DNA of 64,000 nt from AP-15 sp963762575 (lineage in GTDB: Bacteria > Pseudomonadota > Alphaproteobacteria > ATCC43930 > CGMCC-115725). The notes beneath the pieces are model-generated. The model was not told the origin of the DNA. It searched no databases and was given only the letters and a program-made list of their open reading frames with translations. This document shows, in pieces, positions 1 to 8,708 of this stretch; within the stretch, counting starts at the first letter, position 1, and each line of letters opens with the position of its first letter. The position numbers and the translations under genes are program-made. The stretch covers positions 992,001 through 1,056,000 of the forward strand of contig CAVXLL010000001.1 in the NCBI GenBank assembly GCA_963762575.1, given 5' to 3'.

Positions 1-1
1 T

Positions 2-52
2 GGAACCTTGATCGCGTTGAGCATGGGGCTCCGTACGGTGGGCATTTCTTAA
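2..52 (+). CDS. 3' end of an upstream gene, possibly a polysaccharide chain-length determinant
   Basis: The first 52 bases contain an open frame of 16 codons ending in TAA at 50-52, directly abutting the ATG of the tyrosine kinase gene at 53. The peptide is short and mildly hydrophobic. In XrtA-type loci the gene before the tyrosine autokinase is usually a Wzz/GumC-like chain-length determinant, so that identity is inferred from position only. The sequence itself is too short to prove a gene. Confidence 0.35.
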   Translation, partial: GTLIALSMGLRTVGIS

Positions 53-940
53 ATGGCGGACACGGTCGGATTGATCGAAAGGGCGGCAGCACTGCTGCGC
101 CAGCAGGAAGCTATCGAGCCCGCCGCACCCATCGCGCCTCGAAAGGCGACCGGGGGAGCGGCTTTAACGCCCGCCGGTCCGCCGCTGGTGCTCGATCGCG
201 GCAGGCTGGCCGGTTTCGGGATCGCGGTTCCGTCCGCTGCGCGCTCACGGACGGTGGAGGAGTTCCGCCTCGTCAAGCGAAACCTGATTGGCGCATGGTC
301 GCAGAACGATTTGATGGCAGACCGTCGCGCAAGCCGGCTGATCATGGTGACGAGCGCGCGGCCGGGTGAAGGCAAGACGTTCACCGCGCTCAACCTCGCT
401 CTGGCCTTCGCGTCCGAACGCAGCGTCAAGGCACTGCTCGTCGATGTCGATACGCAGCATTCCACCGTGCCAACGATCCTCGGGATCGGAGCAGAAACGG
501 GCATCGTCGACGTACTCGCAGGAAACCTCGACTTACCGGAAGTGCTGATCCAGACGAGCATTCCCAATCTGATGATCCTGCCGGCGGGGCGCGGCGGGCC
601 GCACGTGCCCGAACTGCTGTCGAGCCCGGAAATGGGCACGCTTTTGGACGAGCTGACCCAGCGGCTTCCCGATCACTACCTCATCATCGACACGCCGCCC
701 TGCATGGCGAGCAGCGACGCCGCAGCCTTGGCGCCTTTAGTCGGCCAAATCGTTTTCGTCGTCGAAGCGAACAACACCCAGCAGGGAGAAATCGAAGCCG
801 CACTCAGCACGCTCAGCACCTGTCCTCGGATCAGCCTATTGCTGAACAAGAGCGACAGCCTGGCCACCGAGCATTTCGGCTCCTACGGGTACAATTACCA
901 CTCCGCCGATAGCGGGAGCGATGAGCGGCGTTCGGGCTAA
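53..940 (+). CDS. XrtA-associated BY-type tyrosine autokinase (CpsD/CapB family)
   Basis: This is a 295-residue cytoplasmic bacterial tyrosine kinase of the kind that regulates polysaccharide polymerisation together with a membrane chain-length partner. The Walker A motif PGEGKT lies at about residues 104-109, Walker A' (LLVDVDT) at about 128-134 and Walker B (LIIDTPP) at about 210-216. The C-terminal tail has a small tyrosine cluster (SYGYNY), the usual autophosphorylation site. The length and the lack of membrane segments fit the separate-kinase form. The ATG abuts the stop of the preceding frame, and the 3' end overlaps the next gene by 20 bases, so it is part of an operon. The following genes are all characteristic of XrtA loci, which supports the subfamily call. 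Confidence 0.9.
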   Translation: MADTVGLIERAAALLRQQEAIEPAAPIAPRKATGGAALTPAGPPLVLDRGRLAGFGIAVPSAARSRTVEEFRLVKRNLIGAWSQNDLMADRRASRLIMVTSARPGEGKTFTALNLALAFASERSVKALLVDVDTQHSTVPTILGIGAETGIVDVLAGNLDLPEVLIQTSIPNLMILPAGRGGPHVPELLSSPEMGTLLDELTQRLPDHYLIIDTPPCMASSDAAALAPLVGQIVFVVEANNTQQGEIEAALSTLSTCPRISLLLNKSDSLATEHFGSYGYNYHSADSGSDERRSG

Positions 941-2822
941 ACCGCCTAGGGGCCGTGCGCCAGGAGCAATTCGGCAGTGGCACTTTGCTCTGTGGCTATT
1001 GCTGTTCCCCGGCACCACAGCAGCGATCCCTGCGGCAGCGCAGACGAGCGAGGGCGGAACACCGAGTTCGTCAGGCGCGGCTCCCGAGGCCACCGGTCCG
1101 GCCGGTACCGGCCCCGGCGGCGGAGTTGTAACCGCCCCGGCACTTCCCGGTCCGGCACCCGAGACCTTGCCGCCTCCGCCGACCGCCGGAATCGGCATTC
1201 CGAATCCGGCGGCGCCGCCCTATTCAGTGAACAACGAAGTCCCGACCCTGGCCTCTCCTGCGACGCTGCGGCTGCAGCCTTACATTGGCGTCGTGCCGCT
1301 GCAGGCCTACGATCCAAATGCGCCGGCTGTCCTGATCCAGCCCAGGGTAACGCTCGGCGAAACTCTTACCGACAACGTGAACTATGTCCATTCTCCCCGG
1401 GATTTCGCCGCCATCACGCAGCCCGGAGCGGGCGTGTCGGCCTCGGTGGACACCCCGCGGCTGCAAGCAGTCGCAACTGGCCAGGCGAACGGATATATTT
1501 ACCTCCCGAGCTCTAACTCCACTTTGAACACGAGCTCGAACTCCACTGTGAACCAGATTTAGGGCAACCTCTATGCAAACGGCCATGGAACGATTTATCC
1601 CGACCTGCTGTATGTCGATGCCCAGAGTGTGCTAACCCCGTCGACCACCCTGCCCGGCTATGGATTTCAGAATCTGTCGACATTGACGAGAAACCAGCAA
1701 ACTCAGCAATTCGTCACCAATGTCTCCCCGTATCTACTCAAGTCGTTTGGTTCATTGGCGGATACCGAGCTGCGTTACACCTTCAACTCGGTGGACTATG
1801 GCGGCAACACGACCGTCACCACGTCGCCGTCGATTTCCGGTCTGAACACTCTCGCCTCCACGACGCTGAACGAAGGGACCTTCATCGCCGTTACCGGCGA
1901 GGATTTTCAAAAACTGTTGGCGCGATTTACGGCGGACGTCGCCGAAATCAACGGCTCATTCGTGAACCAAAGCACTCAGGTCAGCGGCTACAACGATATC
2001 CAATACAGCTTTACGCCAAACATCGCCGCGCTCGGACGGGCCGGCTATCAGAATTTGCGCTACCCGGGTTCCCCGGCGGCCACGTTTGCCGGGGCCACTT
2101 GGCTCGCCGGCGGCCGCATCGGAACCGTAGGGCCGGATCAGCCGGCCTATGTCGCCCTGCAATACGGCAAACAGCAAGGGGTCTATGGGTTTACCGGGTC
2201 GTCCCAGGTCAACATCACGCCCAGCATGGTCTTTTCCGCGAACCTGGTCCAGGGGATCTCCTCGCAAGGGCAGTTGTTTGCAGCCAACCTCTCGAGTTCG
2301 ACCCTGAGCCCGTACGGCGGGATCGTCAATCAGTCGACCGGTTTGCCGACCACCTTTTACAACCCGGGTCTGGGTATCTCGAACAATGTCTATCGGCAGC
2401 ACCTGTTCAACGCCGGCTTGAGCGACGCACTGCCACCGAACTATTATTCGCTCTACGCGACGTACACGGAGCAGCAGTCTCTGTCTACGCCTGTCAGCGT
2501 ACCCACCAAAACCCTCGGTGTAAATTTCGTCTATACGCGCGACATCAGGCCGGATATCAGCGGCTATGCTTCAGTCGGTTTTGTCAACTCGGTAAATTCC
2601 CCGACGGTAGTGCCCGGAACGACAACCGTCAATTTTAGCCAGATCACCAATTTCAACACCGCTACCGCCACGCTCGGCCTCAACTACGTTCTGGCTCGCA
2701 CCCTGACGGCTTCGATCATTTACGCTTTCTCGTATCAGACCAACGGAACCGTTGTCGCCGGCGGCCGTAACGGCGACGTATTGGCCAATCAATTGCAGCT
2801 TCTCTTGAGCAAGACGTTTTAA
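921..2822 (+). pseudogene. Outer-membrane beta-barrel protein of the PEP-CTERM/XrtA locus, interrupted by an in-frame amber codon
   Basis: A signal peptide (hydrophobic stretch at about residues 23-37, cleavage near AAAQ) is followed by a Pro/Gly-rich linker and a long Thr/Ser/Asn/Tyr-rich, beta-strand-like region ending in a Phe, as expected of an outer-membrane barrel. Its position between the autokinase and the ExeA-like ATPase matches the TIGR03016 family of XrtA loci. An in-frame TAG at 1560-1562 interrupts the frame after NSTVNQI. The same frame then continues with GNLYANGHGTIYPDLLYVD and runs to 2822, so one gene of about 633 codons is cut in two. The lost codon was probably CAG (Gln). 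A second start at 1629 could make only a signal-less C-terminal piece. A sequencing error remains possible. Confidence 0.8.
1507..1554 (+). repeat. In-frame 24-bp tandem duplication just before the amber codon
   Basis: Two adjacent 24-bp units at 1507-1530 and 1531-1554 differ at three positions. They encode SSNSTLNT followed by SSNSTVNQ. The amber codon lies six bases after the second unit. The duplication keeps frame, so it is not itself the cause of the stop. Confidence 0.85.
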
Positions 2823-2827
2823 CGACG

Positions 2828-3820
2828 ATGTACGCCAAATTTTACGGGCTTTCGATACCGCCGTTCCAACTTACTCCGGACGCGCGTTTCTTTTTCGAAA
2901 GCAGTGTGCACCGGCAGGCGATGGCCTATCTGGTGTATGGACTGCACCATGCTGAAGGCTTCATCATCATCACCGGAGAAGTCGGCGCCGGCAAGACGAT
3001 CCTGGTCGACAATCTGCTGTCGACCATTGACCAGAGCAATTTCGTCGTCTCCAAGATCGTAACAACCCAGCTGGCAGGAGACGACCTGCTGCATTTGGTT
3101 GCTGCAGGCTTCGGCATCGCCAAAGAGGGACTTGCCAAGGGGGCGCTGCTGCAGCGCATCAATGACTTCTCCTTGGCGCAGCAGCGCAACGGCAGACGCG
3201 TATTGCTGATCGTCGATGAGGCGCAGAACCTGTCCTTCGAGGCCCTCGAAGAGCTGCGCATGCTGTCCAACATCGTGGTGGACAGGACCATGGCTTTGCA
3301 GAGTTTCTTGCTCGGGCAGCCGCAATTCCGCGCCATTCTCGGCAGTCCACGGCTGGAGCAATTGCGGCAACGGGTAACCGCAGCCTACCATTTGGGGCCA
3401 TTGAGCGAGGCCGAGACCAGAGCGTATGTCGAGCACCGGCTGCGCCGGGCAGATTGGAAGGGCGATCCGGAATTCACCGACGATTGCTTTCCGCTGATTT
3501 ACCGTCACACCGGAGGTGTTCCTCGGCAAATCAATACTTTGTGCTCGAGATTGCTGCTCTTCGGGTTCCTGGAGGAGCTCCATGCCCTTCAGGCCAACGC
3601 CATCGAAAAAGTAGCCAAAGACCTGCGCGATGAAATCGCCGTCGTCACGACCGATCCCATCGGCGGTCCTATCGCCGGCCAGGCCAACGGCAAGTCGGAG
3701 GCGGTCTCCCAGATATCCGAACGCCTCAGCACGCTCGAGGAACATGTCGATCGGCATAGCCGCGTGATCAAGCGGGCGATCGAGATCGCAGCCAGCTATT
3801 TCCAGAGCGAGCGGCCGTGA
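2828..3820 (+). CDS. XrtA-associated ExeA/GspA-like AAA ATPase
   Basis: This 330-residue P-loop ATPase resembles the general-secretion ATPase ExeA and fits the PEP-CTERM-associated ATPase family (TIGR03015). The N-terminus (YGLSIPPFQLTPDARFFF) is the family signature. Walker A GEVGAGKT lies at residues 50-57 and Walker B LLIVDEAQ ends with the catalytic Asp130-Glu131. A sensor-2-like GGVPRQINTLCSRLL follows at about residues 230-245. The C-terminal 60 residues are more hydrophilic and perhaps coiled. It starts 5 bases after the barrel gene and probably helps assemble or export the exopolysaccharide at the inner membrane; its exact role in these loci is not established. Confidence 0.88.
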   Translation: MYAKFYGLSIPPFQLTPDARFFFESSVHRQAMAYLVYGLHHAEGFIIITGEVGAGKTILVDNLLSTIDQSNFVVSKIVTTQLAGDDLLHLVAAGFGIAKEGLAKGALLQRINDFSLAQQRNGRRVLLIVDEAQNLSFEALEELRMLSNIVVDRTMALQSFLLGQPQFRAILGSPRLEQLRQRVTAAYHLGPLSEAETRAYVEHRLRRADWKGDPEFTDDCFPLIYRHTGGVPRQINTLCSRLLLFGFLEELHALQANAIEKVAKDLRDEIAVVTTDPIGGPIAGQANGKSEAVSQISERLSTLEEHVDRHSRVIKRAIEIAASYFQSERP

Positions 3821-3901
3821 GAGAGTTCGACGGAAGCGCTTCGGCAACTGCCCGGCGAAGAATTTTCCCGCAAGCGGATACCCTGCGGTTTCGCCAATGC
3901 G

Positions 3902-4771
3902 ATGACGATCGACGTCGAGGATTATTTTCAGGTCGAAGCTTTCGCCGCGACGATTGACCGGGGCGATTGGGAAAGCCTGCCGCGCCGGGTAGAACGCAAC
4001 ACCGAGCGCCTGCTCCAGATCCTCGCCGACAGCGGGGTCGAGGCAACCTTCTTCGTCCTGGGATGGGTGGCGGAGCGGCATCCGCAGCTGGTCCGACGCG
4101 TGGTGGCGGAAGGGCACGAGCTGGCGAGCCATGGCTCCAGCCATCTGCGGGCAGATCGCCAATCGCCTGAAGAATTTCGTGATGACGTGCGCCGCTCCAA
4201 GCGGGTCCTCGAGGACCTCGGCGGCGTGCCGGTCCGTGGATATCGCGCTCCGACTTTCTCGATCGGCGCCAATAGCAAATGGGCGCACACAATACTCGCT
4301 GAAGAGGGTTACTGCTACAGCTCCAGCGTGTACCCGGTGAAGCACGATCTCTACGGGACGCCCGACGCGCCGCGAACGCCTTTCTCCCCGGTGCCGGGCA
4401 TGCTGGAAATCCCGCTGACCTCGGTCAGGATGCTGGGAGCCGACATGCCGGCCTCAGGCGGCGGCTATTTCCGCCTGCTACCCTATCCCTTGACCAGAGG
4501 GCTCTTGCACTATGCGAGGCGAGTGAACCGCTCGCCAGCCGTTTTCTATCTGCACCCATGGGAGATCGATCCTGAGCAGCCCCGCCAGAAATCAGCACCG
4601 TGGAAATCACGGTTTCGCCATTACTTGAACCTGGATCGCACCGAACTACGGCTGCGGCGTCTCCTGCGCAATTTCACCTGGAGGCGCATGGATCGGCTTT
4701 TTCTGAGCGACGAGAGAGGGCCGTTCCCGGTCATCACGTCTTGGACGGATCGCAAGCAGGCCTCGCCGTAA
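3902..4771 (+). CDS. XrtA-locus polysaccharide deacetylase (NodB-like with DUF3473)
   Basis: This carbohydrate esterase family 4 enzyme probably removes N-acetyl groups from the locus's exopolysaccharide. The general-base motif TIDVEDY is at the extreme N-terminus. The metal-binding HGSSH is at about residues 78-82, the RGYRAPTFS motif at about 113-121, and the C-terminal YLHPWEIDPEQP box typical of the PEP-CTERM polysaccharide deacetylases (TIGR03006) follows. ATG at 3902 is used because relatives also begin a few residues before DVEDYF. The frame is open upstream to 3821 but contains no ATG, GTG or TTG. The 3' end overlaps the next gene if that gene starts at 4741. Confidence 0.9.
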   Translation: MTIDVEDYFQVEAFAATIDRGDWESLPRRVERNTERLLQILADSGVEATFFVLGWVAERHPQLVRRVVAEGHELASHGSSHLRADRQSPEEFRDDVRRSKRVLEDLGGVPVRGYRAPTFSIGANSKWAHTILAEEGYCYSSSVYPVKHDLYGTPDAPRTPFSPVPGMLEIPLTSVRMLGADMPASGGGYFRLLPYPLTRGLLHYARRVNRSPAVFYLHPWEIDPEQPRQKSAPWKSRFRHYLNLDRTELRLRRLLRNFTWRRMDRLFLSDERGPFPVITSWTDRKQASP

Positions 4772-5787
4772 GAACGTTCCGACCCGGCGACGAGCAAGGC
4801 TGGGATGAGTTCGTCCGCGCTCATCCGGGCGGAACTTTCTTTCATCTTGCCGGCTGGCGGCGGGTTCTCGAGCGGGCCTTCCGCCACCGGACGCATTACG
4901 TGATTGCCGAGCGCGGCGGGATTATTACCGGTGTCCTGCCGCTCACCCATGTAACGTCCTTGCTGTTCGGTTCGTCTTTGATATCGAACGCGTTCGCGGT
5001 GCGTGGCGGCCCGATCGCTTCCGATGACGACAGCCTGCGCGCGCTCGAAGACGAGGCCGTCCGGCTGATGGAGGCCCTCGCCGTCCCGGTGCTCGAAGTG
5101 CGCGATTTCTCGGCGAGCCGGGGCGATTGGCCGAGCAAATCGAACCGCTACGCCAATTTTCGGCGCGAGATCGATCCGATAGTCGAGCGCAATCTGAAAG
5201 CGATACCGCGCAAGCAACGGGCGATGGTGCGCAAAGGAATGCGCCACGAATTGCGCTCGGAGCTCGACAACGGCATCGACCGCCTGTATCGCGTTTACGC
5301 CGAAAGCGTTCGCAATCTCGGCACGCCCGTCTTCGCCAAATCCTATTTTCGCATTCTTAAGGAAGAATTTTCGAATTCATCCGATATCGTCACGATATCG
5401 TCCGGCGGCAAAGCGGTCGCATCTGTGCTGAATTTTTATTTTCGCGACGAGGTTTTGCCGTTCTACGGCGGCGGCACAGCCGCGGCGCGGCAGCTTGCCG
5501 CCAATGATTTCATGTATTGGGAAGTCATGCGCAGAGCGTGTGAGCGGGGCTATCGCATCTTCGATTTCGGGCGCAGCAAGATTGGCACAGGGTCTTACGC
5601 GTTCAAGTGCAACTGGGGTTTCCATCCGAGCCCGTTGGTCTATCAATTCCGCTTGGCGCGCGGGCGCTCGATGCCGGATTTGAACCCGCTCAACCCGAAA
5701 CTTGCCCTCTTCATCGCGGCTTGGAAACGCTTGCCGTTGTCAGTGGCGACCCGCCTCGGCCCGCTTATCGTCAGAGGGATCGGCTGA
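4741..5787 (+). CDS. FemAB-like GNAT-fold protein of the XrtA locus
   Basis: This fits the FemAB-related family of PEP-CTERM loci (TIGR03019), peptidyl- or acyl-transferase relatives whose substrate in these loci is unknown. The N-terminal block VRTFRPGDEQGWDEFV and HPGGTFFHLAGWRRVLERAF, and the C-terminal FDFGRSKIGTGSYAFKCNWG, are characteristic. The frame is open back to 4600, but that would overlap the deacetylase by 170 bases. TTG at 4741 gives 348 residues, near the family length, and is preferred. No strong ribosome-binding site is visible, so the start is uncertain. The gene lies in the same operon as xrtA. Confidence 0.82.
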   Translation: MDGSQAGLAVRTFRPGDEQGWDEFVRAHPGGTFFHLAGWRRVLERAFRHRTHYVIAERGGIITGVLPLTHVTSLLFGSSLISNAFAVRGGPIASDDDSLRALEDEAVRLMEALAVPVLEVRDFSASRGDWPSKSNRYANFRREIDPIVERNLKAIPRKQRAMVRKGMRHELRSELDNGIDRLYRVYAESVRNLGTPVFAKSYFRILKEEFSNSSDIVTISSGGKAVASVLNFYFRDEVLPFYGGGTAAARQLAANDFMYWEVMRRACERGYRIFDFGRSKIGTGSYAFKCNWGFHPSPLVYQFRLARGRSMPDLNPLNPKLALFIAAWKRLPLSVATRLGPLIVRGIG

Positions 5788-5805
5788 GATGCAGGATTTA
5801 TCTTT

Positions 5806-7407
5806 TTGCTGAAGCGCTTCCCCCTTGCAAGCAAGCCGGCGCCAGCGGCTCGCAGCGTGTCGGGACTTCGCACGGCTGCGAATAGGGAACCAGTCGCCGA
5901 TTCGATGGTCGCGCCCGGTTGGCGACCGGCGCTGGCCTTTATCGGCATTGCTGCCCTGGTCTTTGGCATTGTGTTCCAGCGCGAGATCAGCGGGGCCCTC
6001 CAAGTCTGGATCGAATCGACCGCTTATAATCACTGCTTTCTGATTATCCCGCTCGTCGGCTTTCTCTTGTGGGAGCGGCGCGCGGTCATCGCGTCGGTGT
6101 CGCCGAGCCCCACCCTGTGGCCGTTGGTCGCGATGCCCCTCCTCTCCGCGCTGTGGCTGATCGCCGCCATTCTCGACATTCAGGAAGCTCGCCAACTTTC
6201 GCTGGTCGCGATGTTCGAGGTCGTCCTGCTGGTCGCGCTCGGGACGCGCGTTTTCCGGTTATTGGCGGCACCGCTGCTTTTTCTGTTTTTCCTCGTGCCG
6301 AGCGGGGCTTTTCTCGTCCCTACACTGCAGAAGATCACCGCCCAGATCAGTATCGCCGGACTGGAATTGCTGCACATTCCAGTCTTTTCCGACGGGTTTA
6401 TGATCGAGATACCGGAGGGCACCTTCGAGATCGCAGAAGCCTGCGCCGGGCTGCGGTTTCTGATCGCCTCCATTGTGTTCGGATGCTTCTTCGCTGTGGT
6501 CATGTACCGGAGCGCCATCAGAAGAGCCCTGTTCATCACCTTGTCGCTGGTCGTGCCGATCGCCGCCAATGGAATGCGCGCGCTCGGGATCATTGTGCTG
6601 GCGCATCTCCAAGGCAGCGCGGCGGCGGTCGAAGCCGACCACGTCCTCTATGGCTGGTTCTTCTTCACGTTGGTCATAATCATCCTGATCGCGATCGGGA
6701 TGACTTTTGCGCAGAAAATCGACCGGCGCATCCCGGTGGGGTCGACCAGATGGTCGAAGCCCGCGGCTTCGCGATTTGCGATTGCGATTCCGGCAGCCCT
6801 CCTGCTCGCGCTGACCGGTCCGGCCTACGCGGCGCGGCTAAATGCTTTGTATCCGCCTTCTCCCCTTCCGGTTGCCCACGCGCCTCTGGTTGCGGCGCCC
6901 TGGAAGGGCGTGTCCGATGCTGTGGCGGGCTGGCATCCCGAGGTGCGCGGTGCCGATCGTGAGTTCCTCGACGGGTTTGAGGAGCCAGGTTCCGGGGTCG
7001 TCATCCGTTATCTCGCGCTTTATCGGCTGCGAGCCGGCGGCGACGGGCTGACCACGACCGAAAGTCGTTTGGCGGACGACAAGCTGTGGCACATTACGGG
7101 ATACGGCCGCTCCGAAGCCGTCTTGGGCGGCAAGCCGACCCCGGTGGCGACCGCGGAGATAGTCAGCGGACAGCGTCGACGCCTGGTGTGGTCCTTTTAT
7201 ATCGTGGACAGCAGGTTTGCCGCCGGGCTTTTCGAGACAAAACTGTTGCGGGCGCGGGCCGTGCTCCTCGAGCGCGAACCTGTGGGTGCGTTTGTCGCGA
7301 TCTCCGCGAGCATGGACGACCCAAAGGATCCGGCGGAACAGCAGCTCGCTCATTTCTTGGCCGCAAGCCAGCCCTTTACCGAATACCTTGCGATGCTCCC
7401 GAGGTAA
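5806..7407 (+). CDS. xrtA: Exosortase A fused to EpsI (XrtA-EpsI)
   Basis: This 533-residue protein joins two parts. Residues about 40-310 are a polytopic membrane exosortase with the three catalytic residues of the family: Cys213 in EACAGL, Arg258 in NGMRAL and His279 in EADHVLYGW. Residues about 325-533 are a periplasmic EpsI/DUF3485 domain (PWKG near its start, YIVDSRFAAG in the middle). Exosortases cut and relocate proteins bearing a C-terminal PEP-CTERM sorting signal during exopolysaccharide export. The TTG at 5806 gives the longest frame; ATG at 5905 (MVAPGWRP) is an equally good start. The gene is 18 bases downstream of the FemAB-like gene. No PEP-CTERM substrate is encoded in this window. 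Confidence 0.92.
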   Translation: MLKRFPLASKPAPAARSVSGLRTAANREPVADSMVAPGWRPALAFIGIAALVFGIVFQREISGALQVWIESTAYNHCFLIIPLVGFLLWERRAVIASVSPSPTLWPLVAMPLLSALWLIAAILDIQEARQLSLVAMFEVVLLVALGTRVFRLLAAPLLFLFFLVPSGAFLVPTLQKITAQISIAGLELLHIPVFSDGFMIEIPEGTFEIAEACAGLRFLIASIVFGCFFAVVMYRSAIRRALFITLSLVVPIAANGMRALGIIVLAHLQGSAAAVEADHVLYGWFFFTLVIIILIAIGMTFAQKIDRRIPVGSTRWSKPAASRFAIAIPAALLLALTGPAYAARLNALYPPSPLPVAHAPLVAAPWKGVSDAVAGWHPEVRGADREFLDGFEEPGSGVVIRYLALYRLRAGGDGLTTTESRLADDKLWHITGYGRSEAVLGGKPTPVATAEIVSGQRRRLVWSFYIVDSRFAAGLFETKLLRARAVLLEREPVGAFVAISASMDDPKDPAEQQLAHFLAASQPFTEYLAMLPR

Positions 7408-7453
7408 ACTAACCGGCAAGCAACCGCTGCCCTCATTCTGTGAGAAACGGCCC

Positions 7454-8347
7454 ATGAGTGCGAAATCCCAGCAACTGCGCGCCCTGCTCGCATCGGGCGA
7501 GTTCTTGTACATGCCGTCGGCGACTACGCCGATCGAGGGCAAGCTGGCCGAGACGATGGGGTGCAAGCTCGTTTACACCGGCGGCTACGCGACGGGCGCC
7601 AGCCGGGCGATCAGCGAACCCTTGCTGACGATGGACGAGCAGGTGCGCGTCGCCGGCGAGGTCGCGCGCTCTGTGGCAGTGCCGCTGGTCGCGGATGCGG
7701 GAGCGGGGTTCGGCGAGCCGCTGCACACGATGCGCACAGTGCGCGAGTTTGCCGGTGCCGGGGTTGCCGGGATCCACATCGAGGATCAACTGTTCCCGAA
7801 GCGCGCGCACTACCACAAATATGTCGCGCATGCGGTGCCGCTGCCCGAGTTCGTCGACAAGATCAAATGGGCGTGCCGCGAACGTGACCGGATCGACAGC
7901 GATTTCGTCATCATAGCGCGCTCCGATACCTGCCGGGAATTCGGTCTCGACGAGGCGATCGCCCGGATCAATGCAGCAGCCGAAGTCGGTGCCGATCTCG
8001 GACTTGTCTTTCCGCGCAACGACGCCGAAGCCAAGGCGGCGCCCAAGCGCGCGAAGCTGCCGCTCGTCTGGGTGCAGAGCCGCGGCAACCGCGACGGCCG
8101 CCCGATCTATCCGTTGAGCGAGTTGCAGGCAATGGGCTATCGCGCCTGCATCGATGCCCAGCTTCTCCTCGGCGTTGCCATGCACTTCATGAAGCAGGCG
8201 CTGGCCGAAATGCTGCAGATCGGCCGATATACCGGCATCGGCGACAACCAGTTCACCACTCTGCGCAAGGAAATCGAAGATTTGATCGGCCTCGAAAATT
8301 ATTACGAGGTGGAGGCCGAGACGGTCGAGAAGGGCGAGGCAGAGTGA
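7454..8347 (+). CDS. Isocitrate lyase/PEP mutase superfamily protein (2-methylisocitrate or oxaloacetate lyase-like)
   Basis: This 297-residue TIM-barrel enzyme contains GGYATGASRA, the metal-site strand VADAGAGFGEP, IHIEDQLFPKRAHYHK and VIIARSDT, in superfamily order. It should cleave or decarboxylate a small 2-oxo or hydroxy acid. Two sites differ from textbook lyases. The usual ADxDxGxG metal motif reads ADAGAGFG, lacking the second Asp. The lyase KKCGH/KRCGH loop reads KRAHYH, lacking the nucleophile-adjacent Cys. The substrate therefore cannot be named. ATG at 7454 is chosen because homology begins there (SAKSQQLRALLASGEF) and a purine-rich GAGAAA lies upstream. The frame is open further upstream without family similarity. 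Confidence 0.85.
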   Translation: MSAKSQQLRALLASGEFLYMPSATTPIEGKLAETMGCKLVYTGGYATGASRAISEPLLTMDEQVRVAGEVARSVAVPLVADAGAGFGEPLHTMRTVREFAGAGVAGIHIEDQLFPKRAHYHKYVAHAVPLPEFVDKIKWACRERDRIDSDFVIIARSDTCREFGLDEAIARINAAAEVGADLGLVFPRNDAEAKAAPKRAKLPLVWVQSRGNRDGRPIYPLSELQAMGYRACIDAQLLLGVAMHFMKQALAEMLQIGRYTGIGDNQFTTLRKEIEDLIGLENYYEVEAETVEKGEAE

Positions 8348-8418
8348 TACCACCTCGTCCCGGCTGCGGAGAGCAGCTTTCGCCATCTGGGATGAAAACG
8401 ACGCCATCCATTCGTCGG

Positions 8419-8540
8419 GTCATCCGGGGCGCGGGCTCCGCCCGCGAGCCCGGAACCCAAGAACACGGGCCTCGGAGAAAGGGCTCATGACCCGGTGTTC
8501 ATGGCTTCCGGGCCCGGCCCAAGGGCCGTCCCGGAATGAC
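8419..8540 (-). repeat. Dispersed palindromic repeat, copy A
   Basis: A 122-bp imperfect palindrome begins gtcatccggg and ends cccggaatgac, with further complementary blocks inside, so it can fold into one long hairpin. Its reverse complement aligns along its whole length with the element at 38491-38615. Elements of this type, starting with gtcattccgggacggcc, are from memory abundant between genes in Bradyrhizobium and relatives. It lies after the lyase gene. Confidence 0.8.
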
Positions 8541-8620
8541 TATCTTGCCCTTGAAACGACATAGTTTTTCGCCCCTGTTTTCATTCCTCGCGCGGCGGGT
8601 GCTGTGTGATCCCAAAGACG

Positions 8621-8661
8621 CCCCTCACCCCAACCCGCTCCCCGCAAGCCGGGCGAGGGAG
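8621..8661. repeat. Short GC-rich hairpin repeat of the CCCTCACCC type
   Basis: The stretch starts cccctcaccccaacccgc and continues into a hairpin (ctccccg ... cgggcgag, one bulged base). It resembles the short intergenic palindromes common in alphaproteobacteria. A partial copy of the leading part (ccctcaccctaactctcccc) sits just after the CoA-transferase gene near 40738-40758. It lies between convergent genes and may also act as a terminator. Confidence 0.45.
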
Positions 8662-8708
8662 TATCGCGCGGCTTTGATGGTGTTCCCGAATCTGTTAGGC
8701 AACCGCGA

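Noticed and set aside
2819..4345. 508-codon open frame on the minus strand
   Set aside because: Antisense to the ATPase and deacetylase genes, which carry catalytic motifs in the right order.
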